This document shows, in pieces, positions 27,362-35,393 of a stretch of 64,000 bases of DNA. Position 1 is the first letter of the stretch. The number at the start of each line of letters is the position of its first letter. This DNA is from Novipirellula caenicola (GTDB lineage: Bacteria > Planctomycetota > Planctomycetia > Pirellulales > Pirellulaceae). The position numbers and the translations under genes are program-made. The notes beneath the pieces were generated by a model. It did not search any database and was not told where the DNA came from. It worked only from the letters and a program-made list of their open reading frames with translations. The stretch is taken from assembly GCF_039545035.1 (NCBI RefSeq), contig NZ_BAABRO010000003.1, forward strand, positions 248,001-312,000, given 5' to 3'.

Positions 27362-28192
27362 TTCTTAATTTTCCTATTAGCTGCTGATGCGAATTGGGGG
27401 AAGGCGAACGGTTTCTGCGGATAAAAGGAAGTGATTGTCCTGGTATCGCAGGTGATAGTTGTGTGTCGAGTGAATCATATATGCCTGTGAAAGTCTGGAC
27501 TGTGATCCAATTGCTTGCAACTGTACTGCAGGCGAATCGCATGCATTTTTAAGGAAAAATGATGTGCTGTTGAAACTTGGGTAAAAAGACAGCTTAGATG
27601 TGATCTGAAGGTTGCCCCGCGAGTGGTAAGTGTTGCAAATTGGCGTTATTGCAAGTGCTGGGTCTGTGAAGATGATTGCGAGGTTAGGTTGGTGTACCGT
27701 CGCGAAGAAATCTCTTAAGGATTTGTGCAATCTATGATTGCGCTGCTGGTTTGCGTGCTCGTTGCGGTCCGAGTACTTATATTCTTGCGTGATGTTGCTG
27801 GCTATTGCATCGGTTGTTTGTGGGGTTTGTGTTGAGTTGAGATTCAGGAGCCTCGTGTTGGCGTGAACTCAAGTTGCCTAAGGTGTCTCATTAGTGCAAT
27901 GAGTTGTTGAGGCTCGCATGTGCACTTAGCCATGCTGCCCGTGTGTTTCATGGGAGGTTGGGTACTATTGCCCGAGTAGATGCGTGCAGCAGGAGGGGAG
28001 TTCTTTAGCTGCGTCCTGCCGATTTAGTCGCTTAATTGGCATGCGCTCATGGTGGTCTTCAGCGTTGGGCTGTGGCGGATCCAGAACTGAGGTTATTCAG
28101 GCGGTGATGGTGGTGATGGCAAGTGTCACTCGAGCGAGTTATGTGCGTGTGAGCTTCAGTTCGGTGGTAATCCGAATTAAATATTCGCTTTA
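27362..28192. other. long intergenic region upstream of the Rhs gene
   Basis: 831 bp between the Rhs start and the hpnE stop. It is richer in T and G with visibly fewer GC codon-like stretches than neighbouring DNA. I see no gene, RNA or repeat. It must contain the Rhs promoter, though no clear sigma-70 boxes could be assigned with confidence. Confidence 0.5.
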
Positions 28193-29713
28193 TCAGTGCT
28201 TGGTCACGAGATTGGCCAACCAGCCGCGTTTCAGCCCGGGATCGGCAGCGATGCTGGGCAGCCCCACGGTTTCAAAGATGCAGCTGGCAGCCTGAATGCC
28301 GCTGATCACGGCGCCTTCCATCGTCGCGGGCCAGCCGGTGCGTGTCCAGTCGCCCGCCAAGCAAAGCCACGACAATTTAGCCAGAGCAGGGCAGGGGGGC
28401 GGGCGAAGTCGCTCGACCGCAGGGCGGATCGAGAACACCGATTTGGGATCGGTGACGACGCGGTGACGCAGCAGCGTTGCCGTTTGAGTCGCTGGAAAGA
28501 CCGCGGTGAGTTCGGACAGCACTTGCGCGACCATCTCCTCTTTGGACGATCCGCTCATCGGATGCGATCCGCTAATCACGACTTGATAGTAGTGCTCGGA
28601 TTTTGTTTCGGTAGCGGAACTCGTCAAGAGTTTCGACCAGCCTGGAAAACGTTGACGCCTTCCGCTACCGGAAGACCTGCCACTTATCGTTCCAGCGGTG
28701 CTAAACGGTTGGCGGAACAGCCACTGCGTTAACGAACCGACCAACACCGCGTGAGGTCGGTCGGTGATTGGTCGATCAAACCACAGATGAATTCCGCTGA
28801 TCGGCGATGCGGGGATCGTGTCGAACGACGCGAGATTTGGTATCGCAGCGGCGATCATGGCGTCGCCCAATAGGCTCCTAATGGCGTGCCATGGCACGGC
28901 ACTGACGACGTGGTCCGCGTCGATGCATTGTCCGTCGCGTGTTCGCACGCTTGCTCGTTGATCTGCGGCGGTGGTGATTGCTTGCACCATGACGCCGCAT
29001 CGCACTTGAACGCCTAGTTTTGAGACCGCAGCGACAAGGTCGTGCCCGAATAAAGTTGCCAGCGGGCGATCGGGGATGAGCACGTCCGAAGCACCCCGTG
29101 CGGCTGCGAAACCATCGACCACGACTTTGCGTGCCGCGGCCATCGACGTGTGTTGGCTGTGTTCACCCAAAGCGCTGGTCAGAATCACATCCCAGAACGA
29201 TCGAATGCTTGGCTCGCTTTGCCGCTGGGATCGCAGCCAATCCAATGCGACAACGTCGTCAAGTTGTCGCGAGGGGGTGCGAATCAGTTTCCACAGTCCG
29301 CGGCGAATCTCTCGTTTTTGCTTGCGATCCAAGTAGTTCAATTTCCCGATCACCGTGGCGAGATGCAGCGGTGCGGGAAGCCAACGTGAGGGACGGAACT
29401 CGCTGGACGGAAAGTCAGGGTGAAAGAACGTCAGACTTTGGTGTCGCTGCATTGCACCAGAGAGCCCCGCACGGTCGAGAAGCCCTAGCAGGTTGGTACA
29501 GCAGCCCATGGCGACATGTTGACAATAGTCAACCGTTTCTAAGCTGACCGGATCGCTGAACGATCCCGCTCGGCCGCCTGCGGTTCGTTTGGCTTCAAGC
29601 ACTGTGACGCGGAACTGCTGCGGGTAAGTCCGCGCGATGCATTCGGCCGCCGCCAATCCCGCCAACCCGCCCCCGACGACCACGACATGTCGAGGTTTCG
29701 ATTTTGCCGTCAT
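28193..29713 (-). CDS. hpnE: hydroxysqualene dehydroxylase / squalene-associated FAD-dependent desaturase
   Basis: 506 residues from the ATG at 29713, which overlaps the hpnD stop by four bases (ATGA); longer upstream starts fall inside hpnD. The N-terminus is a Rossmann FAD site, HVVVVGGGLAGLAAAE, followed by EAKRTAGGRAGS. The C-terminal LCLAGDWTRTGWPATMEGAVISG is the second FAD motif. HpnE reduces hydroxysqualene to squalene after HpnC and HpnD. Residues about 335-372 (between WLFRQ and HYYQVVIS) are an extra segment with SGRRQRFPGWSKLLTSSAT, encoded by DNA that includes a dispersed repeat core. The last 558 bp before the terminal codons are duplicated at 11567-12124. Upstream hpnD and hpnC form an operon. 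Confidence 0.9.
   Translation of the reverse strand: MTAKSKPRHVVVVGGGLAGLAAAECIARTYPQQFRVTVLEAKRTAGGRAGSFSDPVSLETVDYCQHVAMGCCTNLLGLLDRAGLSGAMQRHQSLTFFHPDFPSSEFRPSRWLPAPLHLATVIGKLNYLDRKQKREIRRGLWKLIRTPSRQLDDVVALDWLRSQRQSEPSIRSFWDVILTSALGEHSQHTSMAAARKVVVDGFAAARGASDVLIPDRPLATLFGHDLVAAVSKLGVQVRCGVMVQAITTAADQRASVRTRDGQCIDADHVVSAVPWHAIRSLLGDAMIAAAIPNLASFDTIPASPISGIHLWFDRPITDRPHAVLVGSLTQWLFRQPFSTAGTISGRSSGSGRRQRFPGWSKLLTSSATETKSEHYYQVVISGSHPMSGSSKEEMVAQVLSELTAVFPATQTATLLRHRVVTDPKSVFSIRPAVERLRPPPCPALAKLSWLCLAGDWTRTGWPATMEGAVISGIQAASCIFETVGLPSIAADPGLKRGWLANLVTKH
28215..28772 (-). repeat. 558-bp direct repeat, right copy (within hpnE)
   Basis: Pairs with 11567-12124 at a constant 16,648-bp offset. This copy lies in the complete hpnE gene. 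See the left copy for boundaries. Confidence 0.9.
28611..28635 (+). repeat. dispersed hairpin repeat, family R3, inside hpnE
   Basis: GTAGCGGAACTCGTCAAGAG then TTTCG, the same core as the intergenic copies at 50048-50072, 55068-55092 and three times at 57768-57880. Here it is read in frame (as KLLTSSAT on the minus strand). The duplicate at 11963-11987 also keeps it. Confidence 0.75.
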
Positions 29714-30720
29714 GGCCGTGTGGTTTGTTTGTGATCGGCAGCGAGGTGTGATTGAGCCACTTCGATCGGCGGCACCGGCAGTCGACGAAAACTGGGAGGC
29801 CAGAAGTGTTGAGACACGATGCCAATACGATCGCTCTGTGACAACGTGATGCGACACACCGCGATGCGAGTGGGGTCTTCCTCGATTCGCGTCAACAGTC
29901 GCCGGTAGGTTCGCCACATCATGCTGAACATTGGACGCCCGTCCGGATGCACGTTGTCCCAGACTCGCCAGCCGGAATCGAATAACCGTTTAGCTCGCTC
30001 GATTTCGTCCTGAATCAAGCATCGCAGACGATTGTCACGCCGGAGCGTCAAAATGTCGTCTTCGCACAAACCATGCTGCTCGTAGTGCTGGCGTGGCAAA
30101 TAGATTCGACCTCGTTTTGCATCTTCGACGACATCACGCAATACGTTGGTCAACTGGAATGCGAGTCCACAGTCAATGGCGGCTTCGAGCGGCAGCGGTT
30201 CTTCGAATTCCCAGATATGCAGACAGGCCAAACCGACTGCCGAGGCGACGAGGTAGCAGTAATGTTCAAGTTGTTCGTAGGTGTCGAAGCGAGTCTTTTG
30301 TTGATCGGCCAACACACCGTCAATGATCTCTAACAGATACCGCGAGGGGATTTTGTATTGCATCGAGGCATGTCGAAGTGCCGGCAGAATCTCTTGAGCT
30401 TGTTGATGCAGTCGGGCAGCCCATTTCGGTTCTTCGCCAATCGGCCCCTCGGGTAACGCGATCGTCGATGGCTGGTTCTCGTTGATCAAGTTGATCGCGA
30501 TCGTTTGCCGCCACCACTCGAGCCATCGCCCTCGTATCGCCGCCGGTTCATCGCAATCCCCAATATCATCGGTGATCCGAGCAAACGCATACAGCGAGCA
30601 CATTGCTTGGCGTTTACCTCGCGGCAGTAACCAAAACGAGCGATAAAAGTTGCTGCCGCTACGTCGCGAAATGCGACGCGCGAAGCGGTAGCTAGCGGCA
30701 ACGGAAATTTCCTCGTTCAT
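29710..30720 (-). CDS. hpnD: squalene/phytoene synthase family, hydroxysqualene synthase branch
   Basis: 336 residues from the ATG at 30720 (MNEEISVAASYRFARRI). The frame is open further upstream, but that stretch consists of dispersed repeats. Family motifs are FYRSFWLLPRGKRQAMCSLY, the first Asp motif DDIGD (residues 51-55) and the second in LTNVLRDVVEDAKRGRIYLP. In the HpnCDE route one synthase makes presqualene diphosphate from two farnesyl diphosphates and the other converts it to hydroxysqualene. Assigned as HpnD from operon order C-D-E and motif context; the two synthases are paralogues. Overlaps hpnE by four bases. Confidence 0.88.
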   Translation of the reverse strand: MNEEISVAASYRFARRISRRSGSNFYRSFWLLPRGKRQAMCSLYAFARITDDIGDCDEPAAIRGRWLEWWRQTIAINLINENQPSTIALPEGPIGEEPKWAARLHQQAQEILPALRHASMQYKIPSRYLLEIIDGVLADQQKTRFDTYEQLEHYCYLVASAVGLACLHIWEFEEPLPLEAAIDCGLAFQLTNVLRDVVEDAKRGRIYLPRQHYEQHGLCEDDILTLRRDNRLRCLIQDEIERAKRLFDSGWRVWDNVHPDGRPMFSMMWRTYRRLLTRIEEDPTRIAVCRITLSQSDRIGIVSQHFWPPSFRRLPVPPIEVAQSHLAADHKQTTRP

Positions 30721-30816
30721 GTCATGATGATACTCGGGTGCCAAGGGAGGCGGCGATGCCTGGCGGTCGAAACTTCGCGTGAATCGCCGAAGTTTCTTTT
30801 GCGGCATTTGTGTTCG

Positions 30817-30900
30817 GTAGCTACGCTCGCCAGAGCGTGGATAAGCCGGGATCGTTGGCCAGCCAACGCGAATCACCACTTTCTTGCGAAGGTTGCTACC
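30817..30900 (+). repeat. dispersed repeat, family R1, copy 2
   Basis: Starts GTAGCTACGCTCGCCAGAGC and ends with CTTGCGAAGGTTGCTACC. Same order of blocks as 47325-47417; the opposite arrangement is seen at 51604-51677. Confidence 0.75.
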
Positions 30901-30913
30901 CGGAATTGCTTCA

Positions 30914-31030
30914 CGGCTTGTTGATTTAACGCAAATGCAACTCGCAACGGTGAGCCGTGGGATATGAGGCACCGGGTAACGCGTGGGACCCGGCCGCTGA
31001 CGCGTCACGGCTCAATCAATCAACAAGCCG
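30914..31030 (+). repeat. 117-bp MITE-like element, family R2, copy 1
   Basis: Bounded by perfect 13-bp inverted repeats CGGCTTGTTGATT and AATCAACAAGCCG. The interior has CACCGGGTAACGCGTGGGAC and CGCTGACGCGTCACGGCTCA. Part of it recurs in inverse orientation at 55125-55187. No coding capacity. Confidence 0.75.
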
Positions 31031-31066
31031 TTTACGGCGTTGTCTCTGAACGAGGCTCCGGGGCGG

Positions 31067-31933
31067 TTAGCGGCCGACTAGCGATCGCAGAATCAAGCCG
31101 GCTTGGGTCGCCTTGCTCACCCGAGGGCGGACCCGCAGCACGTCAAAGTCGATCGCCCGGATCGCGGCAAGCGTCGCCCTGCCGCCGCCGACAAACAGTC
31201 GCAGGTTCCGTCCCAACCATTTCGGAACGTGGTCACAGAGAGGCTCGCCACGATCAAAATAGGTTTGGGTTCGAACACACAGAGCTTCGATCACGGTCTT
31301 CATCACCGGCGGCGTCGACTGTTGTTGGACCATCTCGGAAACCATGTCTTCGCTGATTCCCGACGCTCGAAGCTCGGATTGAGGCAAATAAATTCGGCCA
31401 ATCGCGTGATCCCGGGCGACGTCTTGCCAGAAATTTGCTAGCTGTAGCCCGGTGCAAATCTGGTCCGATCGGTCCAAGGCCTCGCGGTCAGCATCGACGG
31501 CGGCCAATTGCAACACGATCCGGCCCACCGGATTGGCGCTACGGCGACAATAATCGAGCAGTTCGTCGACGGTCTCATAGCGACGCTTCCGCTGGTCTTG
31601 TCGAAACGCGTCAAGCAAATCGTCAAAAGGCTGTTTTTCGAGTTGGAATTGCTCGATGGTCGCGGCCAAGGCCGTAAAAATGCCGGCCGGAGGACGACCT
31701 GCGAACGTCGCGTCCAGCGACGCTTGGCACTGCTCGAGCGATCGCAGGGCTTGTTGGGGTGTCGCCGACCCATCGGCCAAATCGTCCGCCGTTCGGCAAA
31801 ACGCGTAGACGTTATAGAAGGGCTGTTTCAGCCGGCCGGGCATCAGCACACTGGCGACCAGAAAATTTTCGTAGTGCGAAAGGGCGATTCGCCGGCATTC
31901 TCGCTCGGCCTGTTGCAAGGAGTCGCCTTTCAT
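31067..31933 (-). CDS. hpnC: squalene/phytoene synthase family, presqualene diphosphate step
   Basis: 288 residues, starting MKGDSLQQAERECRRIALSH. Motifs: ENFLVASVLMPGRLKQPFYN, first Asp motif DDLAD (residues 50-54) in YAFCRTADDLAD, RRSANPVGRIVLQL, and second Asp motif in LANFWQDVARDHAIGRIYLP. The N-terminal pattern fits HpnC. Together with HpnD and HpnE it turns farnesyl diphosphate into squalene, which planctomycetes may use for hopanoids or C30 carotenoids. First gene of the hpnCDE operon. It is divergent from ispH, with 278 bp between that hold both promoters. Confidence 0.88.
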   Translation of the reverse strand: MKGDSLQQAERECRRIALSHYENFLVASVLMPGRLKQPFYNVYAFCRTADDLADGSATPQQALRSLEQCQASLDATFAGRPPAGIFTALAATIEQFQLEKQPFDDLLDAFRQDQRKRRYETVDELLDYCRRSANPVGRIVLQLAAVDADREALDRSDQICTGLQLANFWQDVARDHAIGRIYLPQSELRASGISEDMVSEMVQQQSTPPVMKTVIEALCVRTQTYFDRGEPLCDHVPKWLGRNLRLFVGGGRATLAAIRAIDFDVLRVRPRVSKATQAGLILRSLVGR

Positions 31934-32211
31934 ATCGCTATCAGGTCATCTCGCTACTAGACGTCGGCTACTAGACGGTCGCAAAAATCCACCGCTGGCT
32001 TCCGCGTTGGAAAAGCTTTGGGCAAAAAAAGGGGGATTCAGAACCGCGATTTTATGGCACTTTTTCTGCATCTTGGCTCGGTCAGATTGTAGAGGGGTTT
32101 CCAGATGTCGCCATGATGGGACAATTAAGAAATGAGCGGATCGGTCCCCCGGACGTGCTCGTTTGCTTCACCCTGATTCTATCTCGCATTTTCTGACGTC
32201 GTTGGCATTTC

Positions 32212-33159
32212 ATGAAAATCATCCTGGCAGCACCGCGTGGCTTCTGTGCTGGCGTTAATATGGCGATCGATTCTCTCGATTTGACGCTGCAGAAATTTGG
32301 CCCCCCCGTCTACGTCTATCACGAAATTGTTCACAACCAATACGTGGTCAAAACGTTTCGAGAGAAGGGGGCTGTCTTCGTCAATACGATCGAAGAGGTT
32401 CCCGAGGGAAGCGTGTTGCTGTTTTCAGCCCACGGAGTGTCTCCGCAAGTTCGCGAGGCGGCCCGGGCTCGCAATTTGAACGCGTTGGATGCCACTTGCC
32501 CGTTGGTGACCAAGGTGCATCTCGAGGCGATCAAGTATGCCAAGGCGGGGTACACGATCATCCTGATTGGGCATGAAGGACACGACGAGGTCATCGGAAC
32601 CATGGGCGAGGCTCCCGAAGCGATCCTGTTGGTCGAGGACGAAGCGGACGTCGATAAGCTAGAGGTCAAGGACGAATCCAAGCTCGCCTACCTGACCCAA
32701 ACCACATTGAGCGTCGATGATGCCAACCGAGTGATTCGTCGGTTGCGCGAGCGGTTTCCCAATATCGAAAGCCCGCCGAAGGACGACATTTGCTACGCCA
32801 CCCAAAATCGTCAGGAAGCCGTTCGCATTCTATCGGACGAAGTCGACGTGGTCGTTGTGTTGGGTAGCCAGAATAGTAGCAATAGTCAGCGGCTTCGCGA
32901 GTTGGCGGCGGATGATGGAAAACCAGCCTATCTAGTTGATGGGCCAGCGGATCTTAATCTCGAGGACTTTCGCGATGTGTCGACCGTGTTGATTACGGCC
33001 GGAGCGAGTGCTCCGGAATCGGTGGTGCAATCGACCATTGATTGGTTGGTCGAGCATTTTGACGCGACGGTCGAGATCAAGCAAATTCGCGAAGAGTCGG
33101 TCCAATTCCCGCTCCCTAAACCCCTGCGTGCCTTCGCCGCCGAAATGCGTGCGACATAG
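32212..33159 (+). CDS. ispH: 4-hydroxy-3-methylbut-2-enyl diphosphate reductase
   Basis: 315 residues (LytB/IspH), close to the family's usual length. It reduces HMBPP to isopentenyl and dimethylallyl diphosphate, the last step of the MEP pathway. The three cysteines that hold the 4Fe-4S cluster are Cys12 (GFCAGVNMAID), Cys96 (DATCPLV) and Cys194 (DDICYATQNRQ). Other family signatures are YHEIVHN, IGHEGHDEVIGTMGE and GSQNSSNSQRL. It lies back to back with hpnCDE, which consumes its products after prenyl elongation. Confidence 0.96.
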   Translation: MKIILAAPRGFCAGVNMAIDSLDLTLQKFGPPVYVYHEIVHNQYVVKTFREKGAVFVNTIEEVPEGSVLLFSAHGVSPQVREAARARNLNALDATCPLVTKVHLEAIKYAKAGYTIILIGHEGHDEVIGTMGEAPEAILLVEDEADVDKLEVKDESKLAYLTQTTLSVDDANRVIRRLRERFPNIESPPKDDICYATQNRQEAVRILSDEVDVVVVLGSQNSSNSQRLRELAADDGKPAYLVDGPADLNLEDFRDVSTVLITAGASAPESVVQSTIDWLVEHFDATVEIKQIREESVQFPLPKPLRAFAAEMRAT

Positions 33160-33243
33160 TGTACTCGACAGCAATGCAGTTTAATTATCGAATGGGGTTC
33201 GTACTCGATTGGGATTTTTACTGCGAATAAGGAGCATGCAGCC

Positions 33244-34005
33244 ATGTCGACAAAAGAGCAACGACGTCAGAAGAAACTTGCCAAGAAGCGTTCGAAGGAA
33301 ATCGCTAAGCGAAAAGAGATCGCTCGAGAGAAAAATTCGCTTCAATCACTGGTCGGTCAAATGAAGGCGGCCGGAGGCGGGCAAGTCGATCGTTGCTTGA
33401 TTAGCGCCGCGTTGATGGATCCTGAAAGCAAGTTTGGATCGGTTTTTATCAGCCGTAAAATGCGTGACGGACGTGTTGCGATCGTGAAGTTCTTGGTTGA
33501 CGGGCTTTGCTTGGGGGTCAAAGACATTGCTGCGCTTGTTTGTTTTCCGTCTGACCAAACTCAGATTCTCGAGCAGATGTCCGGCTCCGAGTTGATGCAA
33601 GATGCCTCGCCCGCGAAAGCTCGCAGCCTCGTTGAAGGCGCGATTGAATTTGCCAAGCAGTTCGAGATCGAACCGCACGCGGACTATCGTAAAGTGGAGC
33701 CCATTTGGGGTGACATCGACAAGAGCGAGTTTACCGAAACACTGTCTTTTGGTGATGCCGAGGGCAAACCTCGCTACGTCAATGGACCCTACGATTCGGT
33801 CTTGTTCCAGCAGCAGATTCGTGAGAAGTTGCAGACGCATGCCGGCGAGGGGAACTACAACATCGTCACGATGAGGAGCGAGTCCGACGATTTTCCCTAC
33901 GAAATGATGATCGGAGGCGAAGATTGGAGCGATGACCCCGAGTTGGACGCTGACATTGACGAAGATGTCGTTGATGGCAAGGTTATCAGCAATCCCAATT
34001 CGTAA
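33244..34005 (+). CDS. conserved hypothetical protein with basic N-terminus
   Basis: 253 residues. The first 40 are Lys/Arg-rich and helical (EQRRQKKLAKKRSKEIAKRK), which could bind nucleic acid. The body has GGQVDRCLISAALMDPESKFG and VKFLVDGLCLGVKDIAAL, and the end is very acidic (DDPELDADIDEDVVDGK). I recognise no named family. The start follows a good AAGGAG at 33229. It lies 84 bp after ispH on the same strand and could share its transcript. No function is proposed. Confidence 0.8.
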   Translation: MSTKEQRRQKKLAKKRSKEIAKRKEIAREKNSLQSLVGQMKAAGGGQVDRCLISAALMDPESKFGSVFISRKMRDGRVAIVKFLVDGLCLGVKDIAALVCFPSDQTQILEQMSGSELMQDASPAKARSLVEGAIEFAKQFEIEPHADYRKVEPIWGDIDKSEFTETLSFGDAEGKPRYVNGPYDSVLFQQQIREKLQTHAGEGNYNIVTMRSESDDFPYEMMIGGEDWSDDPELDADIDEDVVDGKVISNPNS

Positions 34006-34085
34006 GCGAGTGCTGGGCTTAGGGTTATCCCTCGTTCGCAGCCTTCAAGATCAATGTGGACGAGTGATGGCCACGGGCGCTACGG

Positions 34086-35393
34086 CTATTCGCCGTAGCT
34101 TGCGATTTTGAACTGCTTCAGCTCCGCCTCGGTGCTCGGATCGTGACCTTGGATCATGATCGTGCCTGCTTCTAATCGCTTGCCCTTGCGCGGATTTTCG
34201 TGGGGTTCCCGGTCGTCCTGCCAATTGCTGACTTGCACTCCGTTAACCCAGGCAGCCATCTTGTCGTCGTGGGCGACCAGCAGCACGGTAGCCCATTTGC
34301 CCGTTTCGCCAGCGATAACGCGAGCGTCTTGACGACGGAAAATGCCGCCGGTTCCACAGTCAGCTGGCGACAACGGCAATCCATCTTTCATCTCGTTACT
34401 CAGCTGACACTCGTACCCCATCATCTCGAGTCCGGGAATGCAGCGAAAGAAAATTCCCGAGTTGATTTCAGGTTTCGGCAGTTTGTATTCGGCTAACAAA
34501 ACAAAGTCGTCATAGCTTTGCTTGGTTTCAATTTGCCCTTTGCCTCCTTTAACCTGCATCACTCCCGCGTCGTTGACCGTGTATTCGGCCTCCATCTCGG
34601 GATACTTTTTCCACTGCGACAGATCCTTGTCCAGCAGTGACTGCAAACCGAGCGGGCGGAGCCGGATGTTACGAAAAGCGACGCGGCCATGATTGTGTTG
34701 CAATGCGATGCGTCCCGCCGCCAATGGAGCGGGGTCGGTGTATTCACACGCCAATTTGCCATCGACGCTGATTTTTAGCTTGTCGCCAATCAGTTCGATA
34801 TGCATCGTTCGCCACTCGCCAAACGTTTGTTCCGGAGCGTCGGCGGAGACTTCTTGTCGTTTGACAATGCCTGCGGTGGGGTAGGGATTGTCGTCCGGCG
34901 CGATGTTGACTTCGTAGCAATCGGTCGCAGGATCGTCGATCTCAAGCGGCGTGCGTAGGAATACGCCGCTGTTGGTTTTCTCGTCGGCATTGAATTCCAA
35001 AGTCAACTCGTAGTCTTGCCACGGTACCGACGTGCACAACAGGGATGGTTTGCCTTGATCGACCGTGATGGTCTCGTCTTCGATCCGCCAATTCGCATTG
35101 CCAGCGATTTCCCATCCAAACAGCGTGTGGCCGTCAAACAATCGGATCCAGCCCGCGGAGACTTCGGTTTCGTCCAGTCGCGCCGCGAGTAGCTGTTCCG
35201 CGTTGGCTTCATAGGGCTGCGGCTGAAAGCTGGAGGTGGAATCGGTTGCGTCTGCGTTTTCAGCCGCAATGGATTTCGTTTTTGTCGCATCGCTCTCTGG
35301 CGACGTTTTGGAACTGCAGCCTGCGGCGACTGCGGTCACGACCAACATGAAAACGGAAACGCTCAATCGCAATTTCATCAGCAGGTTAGACAT
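34086..35393 (-). CDS. lipoprotein with two DUF1080 (3-keto-disaccharide hydrolase-like) domains
   Basis: About 435 residues; starts at 35408, 35393 or 35378 are all possible. The N-terminus MKLRLSVSVFMLVV leads to lipobox VAAGC, so it is a predicted lipoprotein. Two concanavalin-like domains follow, the first from WIRLFDGHTLFGWEIAG with NSGVFLRTP, the second from DLSQWKKYP with NSGIFFRCIPG and HDDKMAAWVNGVQV. The DUF1080 family is highly expanded in planctomycetes and includes glycoside-active proteins, so a role in sugar binding or breakdown at the cell surface is likely but unproven. Its start region overlaps the end of the upstream sulfotransferase gene, which suggests co-transcription. 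Confidence 0.88.
   Translation of the reverse strand: MSNLLMKLRLSVSVFMLVVTAVAAGCSSKTSPESDATKTKSIAAENADATDSTSSFQPQPYEANAEQLLAARLDETEVSAGWIRLFDGHTLFGWEIAGNANWRIEDETITVDQGKPSLLCTSVPWQDYELTLEFNADEKTNSGVFLRTPLEIDDPATDCYEVNIAPDDNPYPTAGIVKRQEVSADAPEQTFGEWRTMHIELIGDKLKISVDGKLACEYTDPAPLAAGRIALQHNHGRVAFRNIRLRPLGLQSLLDKDLSQWKKYPEMEAEYTVNDAGVMQVKGGKGQIETKQSYDDFVLLAEYKLPKPEINSGIFFRCIPGLEMMGYECQLSNEMKDGLPLSPADCGTGGIFRRQDARVIAGETGKWATVLLVAHDDKMAAWVNGVQVSNWQDDREPHENPRKGKRLEAGTIMIQGHDPSTEAELKQFKIASYGE

Larger units (their letters stand above)
30721..31066. other. hpnC-hpnD gap filled with dispersed repeats
   Basis: 346 bp between two genes of one operon, unusually long for that. Nearly all of it is two repeat elements (R1 at 30817-30900 and the R2 element at 30914-31030). 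Confidence 0.6.

Noticed and set aside
30721-31008. N-terminal extension of hpnD
   Set aside because: The frame is open, but the sequence consists of dispersed repeats R1 and R2; the same residues appear in an unrelated place where R2 recurs (54980-55201).
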